Source of the DNA: an uncultured Tenacibaculum sp.
Lineage (GTDB): Bacteria > Bacteroidota > Bacteroidia > Flavobacteriales > Flavobacteriaceae
Length of the DNA: 64,000 bases
Assembly (NCBI GenBank): GCA_947504185.1
Contig: CANNGJ010000003.1
Span: 1 to 64,000 of the forward strand
Direction: 5' to 3'
In this document: in pieces, positions 34,582 through 42,606 of the stretch
Position numbering within the stretch: position 1 is the first letter of the stretch
Layout of the letters: each line of letters begins with the position of its first letter
Translations under genes and position numbers: made by a program
The notes under the pieces: model-generated
The model's database searches: none
Seen by the model: the letters and a program-made list of their open reading frames with translations, nothing else
What the model was told of the DNA's origin: nothing

Positions 34582-36969
34582 ATGGAAATAAGACAACCTA
34601 AAAGCTTACAAAACATAGAATTACCATTACACCTTAACATTAGTTTTGAAAAGGTATACGATATGTTACGTGGATATGCTAGTGAAGAACAAAGAGATCA
34701 TCCTTTTTATGCTTCTGCTACTATCTTAGTAAAACAGGTAGAAAAACACCCTGAGCTAATTAACGGTTTTTCTGATTTTTCTCTTTTAGAAAAACATGAT
34801 GAAATTATTAATCTTTTATTAGAAGGTTTATTTCCAATAGCGCTTACAGATAATGAAATTAAAGCCGCTACGATACCATTTACTTTTACTTCTTTTAAAT
34901 TTACCAATCGATTTGAAAACATTATAAAAAATGCTGGAGAAGATTACGAATTAAAGGTTCGTAACTTTGAAGAAGATTTAATGTATATTCATTCTTGTAT
35001 CTTAATTTTAAACATCGTTTATCAACATCCAGTAGATTTAAAAAGACCTTTCTTTTTTGATATTCCAGATAAAAATTCAGAGATTATAAAACACTATCGA
35101 GTTGCTTTTAATGGCGACTTTATGGAAATTTATCCAAAAGAAAATGCTCCAAAACTAACCAAAGAAGATATCGAGATGTTGTTAGATAATTTTAACAACA
35201 TAGATGTTTGGAAAGAAAAGTTTCCACCAAATTCATATACTTTTAAGGGATTTGGTTTAATGAATTTATTTGATGTTACTGCTGACGAAACTATTTCTTC
35301 AGTTAGAAATACACTGTTAGAAAAACACGATGACAATATAAACACGAAGCTTCAAAAAGATTTAAGCGAGTTTTTTAACATTAAAGATTTAACTACTGGT
35401 TTTTCTGTCTTTGATACCTCTAGAAAAACATTAGACTCTACCCGTGTAAAAAAATCAGAAAGTCTCATTTTAAACGATGAACGTTCTATTATGTGCAATC
35501 AATTTTTCTGTAATCATATTCTAGAAAAAATCTTTTGCAAAACTGAAGCTGTTACTATTTCTGATGTTGAGAAATATGGAAAACAATCAAATGAAAATCC
35601 ATTTTACAAAAGACTAAAAGAGAAAGGCATAGGTAGCCTTATATTAATCCCTATAAAAGCTTCTTCAAATAGCGATTTGGCCTTAGTTGAAATCGCTTCA
35701 CCAAGACCGTATGAACTAAACACAGTTAATCAACAAAAATTAAAAGATTTAATTCCTGTTTTTGAAGCTGCTGTTGAACGTTCGGCAGACGAGCACCAAA
35801 ATATTTTGGAAGCTACCATTCAAGAACATTATACCTCAATTCATCCATCTGTAAAATGGCGTTTTTACGATGCTGCAGAAAAATATCAAACAGATGTTTT
35901 TAATAAAATTGAAAATGTTAAAATTGATCAAATAGTTTTTGATGATGTGCATCCTTTATATGGACAATCAGATATTAAAGGATCGTCTATTGCCAGAAAC
36001 GAAGCCATTAAAGAAGATTTAACAACTCAGCTAACATTAGCTATTTCTGTTTTAAAAGAAGCTTGTAAATCTGAAGAATTACCTATCTACAAAGAACTAA
36101 TGTTTCGTGTAGAAGAATATCTTTTAGAAGTAAAAAATGGCTTAAAAGCAGGAGATGAAATTGGGATTCTTGACTTCTTAAAACAAGATATTTACCCTGT
36201 ATTTAGTCATATTAAAGAAATAAATACCGACCTAGAAGGGTTAGTTACAACCTATATGGATCGCTTAGATCCTAATTTACATGTTGTTTATGAAAAAAGG
36301 AGAGCTTACGAACATAGTGTTACACTCTTAAACGATAAACTTGCTAAGTTTATTGATGCTAAACAAGAAGAAGCGCAAGTAATGTTTCCTCACTATTTCG
36401 AACGTTATAAAACAGATGGTGTAGAGTATAATATGTATATCGGACAATCATTAACAAATGAAAAAAAATACGATGACTTGTACTTGTACAATCTAAGACT
36501 ATGGCAATTACAAGTAATGTGCGAAATGGAAAACGTAGCTAATACAGCTCGAAAATCTATGGAACACGATTTACAAGTAGCATCTTTAATTCTTGTACAT
36601 AGTAACCCGTTAGCGATCAAATTTAGAATGGATGAAAAACAATTTGATGTTGATGGTGCTTATAATATTCGATATGAAATTATTAAAAAACGTATTGATA
36701 AAGCACATATAAAAGGAACAGATAAACGATTAACTGTTCCTGGTAAAATTGCTATTGTTTACTCACAAGATAAGGATGCCCGTGAATATTTAAAATACAT
36801 TAAATATTTACAATCAAAGAACTTGTTAGGAGAAGTTGAAAACCTAGTGTTAGAAGATTTACAAGGTGTTTCTGGATTAAAAGCACTACGTGCTGAAGTT
36901 ATTTATCACGAAAATTTTGACACCGAAAAAACAATTACTATCGACGAATTGATTGAAGAGTTTAAGTAA
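34582..36969 (+). CDS. Large GAF-domain protein of unknown function
   Basis: 795 residues, cytoplasmic (no signal or membrane helix). A GAF-like region lies about residues 265-400 (SIMCNQFFCNHIL...KGIGSLILIPIKASSNSDLALVEIASPRPYELN). The rest is mostly alpha-helical with no domain I recognise; the C-terminal EEFK tail is acidic. GAF domains bind small ligands or cyclic nucleotides. This is a large conserved Flavobacteriaceae protein; there is no attached kinase, cyclase or phosphodiesterase, so signalling is inferred only from the GAF. The next gene follows after 8 bp. Confidence 0.65.
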   Translation: MEIRQPKSLQNIELPLHLNISFEKVYDMLRGYASEEQRDHPFYASATILVKQVEKHPELINGFSDFSLLEKHDEIINLLLEGLFPIALTDNEIKAATIPFTFTSFKFTNRFENIIKNAGEDYELKVRNFEEDLMYIHSCILILNIVYQHPVDLKRPFFFDIPDKNSEIIKHYRVAFNGDFMEIYPKENAPKLTKEDIEMLLDNFNNIDVWKEKFPPNSYTFKGFGLMNLFDVTADETISSVRNTLLEKHDDNINTKLQKDLSEFFNIKDLTTGFSVFDTSRKTLDSTRVKKSESLILNDERSIMCNQFFCNHILEKIFCKTEAVTISDVEKYGKQSNENPFYKRLKEKGIGSLILIPIKASSNSDLALVEIASPRPYELNTVNQQKLKDLIPVFEAAVERSADEHQNILEATIQEHYTSIHPSVKWRFYDAAEKYQTDVFNKIENVKIDQIVFDDVHPLYGQSDIKGSSIARNEAIKEDLTTQLTLAISVLKEACKSEELPIYKELMFRVEEYLLEVKNGLKAGDEIGILDFLKQDIYPVFSHIKEINTDLEGLVTTYMDRLDPNLHVVYEKRRAYEHSVTLLNDKLAKFIDAKQEEAQVMFPHYFERYKTDGVEYNMYIGQSLTNEKKYDDLYLYNLRLWQLQVMCEMENVANTARKSMEHDLQVASLILVHSNPLAIKFRMDEKQFDVDGAYNIRYEIIKKRIDKAHIKGTDKRLTVPGKIAIVYSQDKDAREYLKYIKYLQSKNLLGEVENLVLEDLQGVSGLKALRAEVIYHENFDTEKTITIDELIEEFK

Positions 36970-36977
36970 CCTAGCCT

Positions 36978-37397
36978 ATGAAACCGATTCTTAGAAATAT
37001 TTTAGCTGTTATTATTGGATGGATTGCAGGAAGTATTGTAAACATGTCCTTAGTAAATTTAGGTCACAAAATATTTCCTATAGAAGGAGTAGATTTAAGT
37101 GATATGAATCAGTTGGCTGAAATTATGCCAACTTTAGACACAGAGTATTTTCTTTTTCCTTTTTTAGCTCACGCATTGGGGACTTTGGTTGGTGCTGCTA
37201 TTGCATGGAGTATCGCTTCAAACCATAAAATAAAATTTGCGCTTACCATTGGTGCACTTTTTTTGCTTGGAGGAATTATGGTTAACTATATGTTACCTGG
37301 ACCTACTTGGTTCGCTATTACAGATATTCTTTTGGCCTATATCCCTATGGGGTATTTAGGCGGAAAATTAGCTGAAAAAATATTATCTAAAAAGTAG
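36978..37397 (+). CDS. Four-helix membrane protein of unknown function
   Basis: 139 residues with about four membrane helices (5-30, 55-78, 85-105 and 108-130), Gly- and Ala-rich (GWIAGSIVNM, AHALGTLVGAAIAWSIAS). No named family recognised. It follows the GAF gene after 8 bp, so the two are probably cotranscribed. Its 3' end overlaps the convergent HD-PycTM gene by 11 bp. Confidence 0.6.
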   Translation: MKPILRNILAVIIGWIAGSIVNMSLVNLGHKIFPIEGVDLSDMNQLAEIMPTLDTEYFLFPFLAHALGTLVGAAIAWSIASNHKIKFALTIGALFLLGGIMVNYMLPGPTWFAITDILLAYIPMGYLGGKLAEKILSKK

Positions 37398-38628
37398 GTA
37401 ATAAACTTGCCACCTCTCCTACAACCTCAGCTGTTCTCTCTTGGTTATAAAAAGCAATTGCAAAAGCAACAACACTTACTATAATTCCAATCATAAACAC
37501 AGTATACGTTGTACGTAAAAGTTTATATTTTCTATTTAAAACCAATCCTAAGAAATACAAATCTTTAGTAAGAGAATTGTATAAATAATCACGGTCTTGC
37601 ATCATCTCACTCATCCCCCATTCAAAATCGGGTAAATCCATTTGATGAAAATTACCAAAGAATAATAAATTTACTTTTTTATTAGCCACATCCTCCTTTG
37701 TAAATTTCCCTTCTGTTACATTAGGTCGTGTAGCCATAACCGATAAAATAATAGACGTTACTGTAAATGCTACAAAAATTAAAGACGGAATAATTAAATA
37801 ATGATTTGATGGATTATCTAATTTTGGAATTAAAGTTGACAATGCCATAGATATAATAATCGCATTTACCGATAGTAGAATATTCGCCTTTGTATCGGCA
37901 ATATCACTCAAAGTAATATGGTTACGTAAAGCAACACGAAACATAGTTTCAATACCACGCTCTGGCAATTCAACTTTGCTTTTCTTAAAAGCCAACTCTT
38001 CTTTTTTCTGCTCAAGTTTAATTTCTTCTTGGGCTATTTTCTTTTTACTCTTTAGCATTTGAGCTAAATTCTTTCCTTTTTGCTTATCCCATAACTTAGC
38101 AGCTGCGGCAGTATAGAAGTGATGTTTATTTGTAAAAAAATCAATATTCTCTTCTAAAAACTCAGTTTCTGTAAGCCTTCTGTTTTTAGTTAACTCCCAC
38201 TCTTTTCTCAGCAACTCTGTTAAATCTCCAAAGTTTTTACTTCCTAGATGAGAGCAATCTGCATCTTTAATTATTTTTTCAACTTCAGTTTTAGGTTTTG
38301 CACCCATTTTAGTCGCAGCAATTAAATCTGAAATTTGTTGAATTCTATCATCTGAAATTTTATTTTCTTTTAAAAATGCAGCCGTAATCTTTATGCCTTC
38401 ATCCTCATGACCATCCATTACTTTGGTATAACCTGTATCATGAAACCAAGCCGCTATTACTAGATTCTCTTTCTCTTCGTCAGTAAAATCACTATTCTCA
38501 ACTAATTCTTGTGCCTTTTCTACCACTCGTTGCGTATGAGAGACATTATGATACACAAAAGACTTTTCTAAATTTTCATTTAGATAGTTTATTACATACT
38601 TTTCTACCTCAACTATCAAATTTCTCAT
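37387..38628 (-). CDS. HD-domain phosphohydrolase fused to a PycTM-like (DUF5706) membrane domain
   Basis: 413 residues from the ATG at 38628 (a GTG three codons earlier is possible). Residues about 1-180 are an HD domain with the metal ligands visible: H27/H31 (HNVSHTQ), H63-D64 (WFHDTGY), H74 (HEDEG) and D122/D124. A Lys/Glu coiled-coil linker (about 190-222) leads to a C-terminal domain with RNHITLSDIADTKANILLSVNAI (about 235-257) and membrane helices at about 250-268, 277-297 and 375-394. That part matches the DUF5706 family called Pycsar effector (PycTM). In Pycsar, PycTM is opened by cyclic CMP/UMP; no cyclase is near here. Convergent with the GAF pair. Confidence 0.75.
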   Translation of the reverse strand: MRNLIVEVEKYVINYLNENLEKSFVYHNVSHTQRVVEKAQELVENSDFTDEEKENLVIAAWFHDTGYTKVMDGHEDEGIKITAAFLKENKISDDRIQQISDLIAATKMGAKPKTEVEKIIKDADCSHLGSKNFGDLTELLRKEWELTKNRRLTETEFLEENIDFFTNKHHFYTAAAAKLWDKQKGKNLAQMLKSKKKIAQEEIKLEQKKEELAFKKSKVELPERGIETMFRVALRNHITLSDIADTKANILLSVNAIIISMALSTLIPKLDNPSNHYLIIPSLIFVAFTVTSIILSVMATRPNVTEGKFTKEDVANKKVNLLFFGNFHQMDLPDFEWGMSEMMQDRDYLYNSLTKDLYFLGLVLNRKYKLLRTTYTVFMIGIIVSVVAFAIAFYNQERTAEVVGEVASLLPTF

Positions 38629-38735
38629 AAAAAACACATTTTTGCTAAATTATAAATTATTTACCAGTATTTAAGTAAAGTCATATTTGTAAGGTTTTAA
38701 TTACTTCTACGACTGAACTAACGAATTAAAAGTTG

Positions 38736-38777
38736 AATATAGTACATTCTCTGAAACAAAAGAGAGTGTACTATATT
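38736..38777. promoter_or_regulatory. Strong inverted repeat before msrB
   Basis: About 17 paired bases (AATATAGTACATTCTCT with AGAGAGTGTACTATATT, one G-U) around an eight-base loop GAAACAAA. The right arm runs into TATTTTTG (38774-38781), a full -7 match. It lies in the 199-bp gap between divergent starts, where no terminator is expected, so it may be an operator or RNA leader element of the msr run. Confidence 0.55.
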
Positions 38778-38827
38778 TTTGCTCAAATTTCAATATATTT
38801 AATAACAATTTAAAGAAAGGATTTTTT

Positions 38828-39289
38828 ATGCTTACATGGAAAGAAGTAATCAATTTTTCGGTAAAAGGTAACCCAACTCCAAACAGACGAGTTGAAAAAA
38901 CAGATGCCGAATGGAAAGAATTATTAACCCCTGAGCAATTTAGAATTACAAGACAAAAAGGGACAGAACGTCCACATAGTGGTGCGCTTTGTAGCATTTA
39001 TGACGAAGGACAATACAACTGCGTTTGTTGTAATACTCCTTTGTTTGATTCTACAATTAAATTTAGTTCTGGTTCTGGTTGGCCAAGTTTTACACAACCA
39101 ATCACAGAAAATGCCATTAAATACGAAAGAGATATCACTTTTGGTATGGTTCGCGTAGAGGTTATGTGCAATACTTGCGATGCCCATTTAGGACATGTAT
39201 TTCCTGATGGTCCAGAACCAAGCGGGTTGCGTTATTGTATCAATTCTGAATCTATGCAGTTAGAAAAGGAGGTTACAAATGACAACTAA
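38828..39289 (+). CDS. msrB: Peptide-methionine (R)-S-oxide reductase MsrB
   Basis: 153 residues, cytoplasmic. Reduces the R epimer of methionine sulfoxide. Zinc-binding CVCC (near residue 64) and CNTC (near 117) motifs are both present; the catalytic Cys is in GLRYCINSESM (near 139), and the substrate region SGSGWPSF is intact. First gene of a long redox run. It overlaps msrA by 11 bp. A strong hairpin and -7 box lie upstream. Confidence 0.94.
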   Translation: MLTWKEVINFSVKGNPTPNRRVEKTDAEWKELLTPEQFRITRQKGTERPHSGALCSIYDEGQYNCVCCNTPLFDSTIKFSSGSGWPSFTQPITENAIKYERDITFGMVRVEVMCNTCDAHLGHVFPDGPEPSGLRYCINSESMQLEKEVTNDN

Positions 39290-39818
39290 AAACCTACAAC
39301 TTGCCACTTTTGGCGGAGGCTGTTTCTGGTGTACAGAAGCTGTATTTCAAGAAGTAAAAGGAGTTGAAAAAGTAATCTCAGGATATTCTGGAGGAAACGT
39401 TCCTGGACATCCAACATATCGTGAAATCTGTTCTGGTTTAACTGGTCATGCAGAAGTTATACAAATCACCTTTGATGCTCATGTAATTTCATATGAAGAT
39501 ATTTTGGTGATTTTCATGACAACCCATGACCCTACAACCTTAAATAGACAAGGAGCGGATAGAGGAACTCAATATCGTTCAGTAATTTATTATCATAATG
39601 ATAAGCAAAAAGAAATTGCTGAAGTAGTTTCAAGGGAAGTTGCTCCATATTATGAGAATCCTGTGGTTACAGAAATAAGCCCTTTAGATGTTTTTTATGA
39701 AGCAGGAAAAGAACATCAAGATTATTACAAAGATAATCAAGGTAATGGTTATTGCAGTTTTGTAATAACACCCAAATTAGCAAAGTTACGCAAGTTACAT
39801 GCTGATAAATTAAAATAA
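39279..39818 (+). CDS. msrA: Peptide-methionine (S)-S-oxide reductase MsrA
   Basis: 179 residues. Reduces the S epimer of methionine sulfoxide. Catalytic Cys in GGGCFWCTEAVF (near residue 13), the conserved DPTTLNRQGADRGTQYRS (near 86-103), and the recycling Cys in GNGYCSFVI. Complete and canonical, in contrast with the second MsrA in the same run. It overlaps msrB and is followed by the thioredoxin-like gene after 28 bp. Confidence 0.94.
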   Translation: MTTKNLQLATFGGGCFWCTEAVFQEVKGVEKVISGYSGGNVPGHPTYREICSGLTGHAEVIQITFDAHVISYEDILVIFMTTHDPTTLNRQGADRGTQYRSVIYYHNDKQKEIAEVVSREVAPYYENPVVTEISPLDVFYEAGKEHQDYYKDNQGNGYCSFVITPKLAKLRKLHADKLK

Positions 39819-39846
39819 CAATTAAAAAAAGAAAGGGACATAAATT

Positions 39847-40335
39847 ATGTCAAACACTATAGAGCGTAAACAAGTATTTAAAGCACCAGAGTTTCAAGTT
39901 AAAGACTGGATTAATGCTAACGGAGACAAAACAGCACAAATAAAACTTACTGATTTTAAAGGAAAATTTAAAGTGGTGTATTGTTTTCAAAGTTGGTGCC
40001 CAGGTTGTCATAGCAAAGGCTTACCAGATTTAAAGAAAATGGTAGAAGCTTTAAAAGATAATCATAAGATTACATTTTTGGCAGTTCAAACTGTTTTTGA
40101 AGGTCATCATGAAAACACCTATGATAAAATGGTAGAAACTCAAAAAAAATACGAGTTAGAAATACCCTTTGGACACGATGCCGGCGGTGATGGAAAGTCA
40201 CGATCTAATATCATGACAAATTACCAAACTGGTGGAACCCCTTGGTTTTTATTTATAGACAAACACGATAATGTTGTGTTTAGTGATTTTCATCTAAATG
40301 TAGATGCAGCCATTCAGTTTTTAAAAACGCTTTAA
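39847..40335 (+). CDS. Thioredoxin-fold protein with CPGC active site
   Basis: 162 residues with no signal peptide, so cytoplasmic. SWCPGCHSKGLP places the active-site cysteines at C51 and C54, and GGTPWFLFID (near 137) gives the cis-Pro. Closest by eye to TlpA/AhpC-TSA-type redoxins. With MsrA, MsrB and a glutaredoxin-like gene around it, it may be the electron donor or a peroxide reductase (inference). The glutaredoxin-like gene follows after one base. Confidence 0.75.
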   Translation: MSNTIERKQVFKAPEFQVKDWINANGDKTAQIKLTDFKGKFKVVYCFQSWCPGCHSKGLPDLKKMVEALKDNHKITFLAVQTVFEGHHENTYDKMVETQKKYELEIPFGHDAGGDGKSRSNIMTNYQTGGTPWFLFIDKHDNVVFSDFHLNVDAAIQFLKTL

Positions 40336-40336
40336 G

Positions 40337-40591
40337 ATGAAAGGTATTCCAACAATAAAATTATACGGAGCACAACGTTGTCATAAAACACAATATTATC
40401 AAACATATTTAGAAACGCGTAATTTACATTACGCGTTTTTAGATGTTGAGAAAAATGAAAATTATGCTGAAGAATTACGCAGCTTATATGAAAACAGAAA
40501 ACTAAATTTTCCAACAATTACGATTGGTAAGAAAAAGCTAAGAAACCCGACAGATAAAGAATTAAACAAATGGTTAGAGAAACTAAAATAG
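40337..40591 (+). CDS. Glutaredoxin-like protein, single active-site Cys
   Basis: 84 residues. Thioredoxin fold of glutaredoxin size: IKLYGAQRCHKTQYYQTYL holds Cys-His-Lys-Thr in place of a CxxC, and NFPTITIG provides the cis-Pro. The single Cys makes it a monothiol type or a thiol-binding variant. It starts one base after the thioredoxin-like gene and overlaps msrA2 by 22 bp. Confidence 0.7.
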   Translation: MKGIPTIKLYGAQRCHKTQYYQTYLETRNLHYAFLDVEKNENYAEELRSLYENRKLNFPTITIGKKKLRNPTDKELNKWLEKLK

Positions 40592-41091
40592 CATTCGGAG
40601 GAGGTTGTCATTGGTGTACAGAAGCTGTATTTCAATCTTTAAATGGCGTCTATAAAGTCTCACAAGGATTTATTTCATCAAATAATAAAAACAACACTTT
40701 TTCAGAAGCTGTCATTATTCATTTTAATGCTGAAGAAATTTCACTAGAAGTATTAATTGAAATTCATTTACACACGCACAAAAGCACCTCACAACATTCT
40801 ATGAGAGAAAAGTACAGATCAGCTATTTATGTTTTTTCTAAAAAGCAAAAAAAGGAAGTACAACTAATTATGAATCAATTACAAAGTGCTTTTCAAGAAA
40901 AAATAATTACACAAATATTAGATTTTGAATCTTTTAAATCGTCAGATAATCAATTCAAGAACTACTATTATTCCAATCCTGAAAAACCATTTTGTCAAAC
41001 ATTCATCAACCCAAAACTTAAGTTACTATTTACTAAGTTTTCTCAACAAGTAAATACAAATAAGTTAAATGAAATAATCACCTCATTATGA
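40570..41091 (+). CDS. Divergent second MsrA-like protein
   Basis: 173 residues. [26 protein letters not shown] matches the MsrA catalytic region, but His replaces the usual Phe of GCFWCTE, and the [15 protein letters not shown] segment replaces the canonical DPTTLNRQGxDxGxQYRS. The C-terminus ([16 protein letters not shown]) keeps a recycling Cys. The nucleophile Cys and Glu are present, so it may be active with altered substrate. It overlaps both neighbours (22 bp with the glutaredoxin gene, 4 bp ATGA with the hydrolase-OsmC gene). Confidence 0.78.
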   Translation: MVRETKIAFGGGCHWCTEAVFQSLNGVYKVSQGFISSNNKNNTFSEAVIIHFNAEEISLEVLIEIHLHTHKSTSQHSMREKYRSAIYVFSKKQKKEVQLIMNQLQSAFQEKIITQILDFESFKSSDNQFKNYYYSNPEKPFCQTFINPKLKLLFTKFSQQVNTNKLNEIITSL

Positions 41092-42305
41092 AGAAAACAA
41101 AACTAAACATTGTTAATAAAAAAGGATATAAACTACAAGCTTATTTAGAATTACCTGCCAATCAGAAACCTAATTATTATGCGATTTTTGCACATTGTTT
41201 TACTTGTAGTAGTACTTTAGGAGCTGTAAAAAACATTAGTAAATCATTAACTCAACATGGTTTTGGTGTTTTGCGTTTTGATTTTACAGGTTTAGGCCGC
41301 AGTGAAGGGGAATTTTCTGAAAGTCATTTTTCTGCAAACATCGATGATCTTATTTCTGTAAACGATTATATGACGGAACATTATAACGCGCCTTGCTTAA
41401 TAATTGGTCATTCATTAGGTGGAGCGGCTGCAATCGTTGCTGCATCAAAACTAAACAATATAAAAGCAGTAGCTACTATTGGAGCTCCTGCAAATGTTAA
41501 TCATGTAAAACACTTATTTTCTCATGGTATTGATGATATAGAAACAGCAGGTGATGTTCAAGTAAATATAGGTGGAAGACCTTTTAAAATTAATCAAGAA
41601 TTTGTTTCAGATTTTGATAAAATCAACTTACCTGAAATTACCAAATCTCTTCGAAAACCAATACTCATTTTACATTCTCCTACTGATACAATTGTTGGAA
41701 TCAATAATGCTCAAGAATTATATATAAACGCACATCATCCTAAAAGCTTTGTGAGTTTAGACAATGCAGACCATTTACTGTCAAATTCTAAAGATAGTAT
41801 GTATGTAGGTAACATAATTGGTGCTTGGGTTACTCGATATTTTCCACAACAAGAAAATGAAATGTTAGAAACAAATGGAGAGCAACTTGTAGGTCATCTT
41901 AATTTAATTGAAGATAATTTTACCACAAGTATTCAATCTAAAAATCATACTTTAATTGCTGATGAACCTGCTTCTATTGGTGGAGATGATTTTGGCCCTT
42001 CTCCTTATGAATACTTGAATGCAGCATTAATTGCCTGTACCGCAATGACTCTTAAGCTATATGCCGAACGAAAAAAATGGGACTTACAAGAAGTATTTGT
42101 ATATGTTACACATTCCAGAAAACATAGTGATGATTTAGAAATTGAATTGGAGAAACCAACTTTTTTAGATCACATTAGTAAAAAACTAAAATTTGTTGGT
42201 AACTTAGATGAAAAGCAAAAAAACAGGTTAAAACAAATTGCCTCTAAATGTCCTGTACACAAAACATTGGCAAGTGAAGTTATTTTTGACACAACAATTA
42301 TTTAA
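41088..42305 (+). CDS. Fused alpha/beta-hydrolase and OsmC-family protein
   Basis: 405 residues. N-terminal hydrolase (about 1-255) with nucleophile elbow GHSLGGAAA (near residue 106) and His in NADHLL. C-terminal OsmC/Ohr-like domain (about 270-400) with its two cysteines in [15 protein letters not shown] and [15 protein letters not shown]. OsmC domains reduce organic hydroperoxides; the hydrolase may release the substrate, for example from lipid esters (inference). Such fusions are known in several bacteria. It overlaps the divergent MsrA by 4 bp. Confidence 0.88.
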   Translation: MKKTKLNIVNKKGYKLQAYLELPANQKPNYYAIFAHCFTCSSTLGAVKNISKSLTQHGFGVLRFDFTGLGRSEGEFSESHFSANIDDLISVNDYMTEHYNAPCLIIGHSLGGAAAIVAASKLNNIKAVATIGAPANVNHVKHLFSHGIDDIETAGDVQVNIGGRPFKINQEFVSDFDKINLPEITKSLRKPILILHSPTDTIVGINNAQELYINAHHPKSFVSLDNADHLLSNSKDSMYVGNIIGAWVTRYFPQQENEMLETNGEQLVGHLNLIEDNFTTSIQSKNHTLIADEPASIGGDDFGPSPYEYLNAALIACTAMTLKLYAERKKWDLQEVFVYVTHSRKHSDDLEIELEKPTFLDHISKKLKFVGNLDEKQKNRLKQIASKCPVHKTLASEVIFDTTII

Positions 42306-42315
42306 AATTAAAAAC

Positions 42316-42582
42316 ATGAATTTAATTACGAATCTTAGGAACTATTTTTCAATAAAATCAAAAGGAGATACCAAATTAAAAGCTCCCGAAGGAGTTTGTC
42401 CAAATTGCTGGGGGAAACAAGAATGGGAAGGAGAATTCTATAAAAAAATTAAAGTAAACAACATAACTCCTGAGCATGATACATACGATAGCTTTATACA
42501 TGAAGTAGCTTCAAAACTTGATAAAATCACTTTGAAAGGAGATATTTTAGTTTGTGAGACCTGTAAAACATCTTATAAATAA
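42316..42582 (+). CDS. Small zinc-ribbon-like protein
   Basis: 88 residues from the ATG at 42316; the longer frame starts inside the previous gene. It has one CPNCW motif near residue 28 and a CETC near 81, which together look like a zinc ribbon. No family name recognised. It lies 10 bp after the hydrolase-OsmC gene in the same direction, so it probably belongs to the run. Confidence 0.65.
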   Translation: MNLITNLRNYFSIKSKGDTKLKAPEGVCPNCWGKQEWEGEFYKKIKVNNITPEHDTYDSFIHEVASKLDKITLKGDILVCETCKTSYK

Positions 42583-42594
42583 TATTGTTAGCAC

Positions 42595-42602
42595 TACCTT
42601 TG
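42595..42602 (+). promoter_or_regulatory. Promoter -7 element of selO, abutting the start codon
   Basis: TACCTTTG, full consensus, 4 nt before the selO ATG (42607). Suggests a leaderless selO mRNA in addition to any read-through from the msr run. Confidence 0.5.
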
Positions 42603-42606
42603 TAAA

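Noticed and set aside
37387..38628. A complete Pycsar defence system
   Set aside because: Only the effector-like domain is present; there is no nucleotide cyclase gene in either direction for more than 10 kb.
38736..38777. Ordinary terminator
   Set aside because: It lies between divergent start codons, so there is no upstream transcript that it could end.
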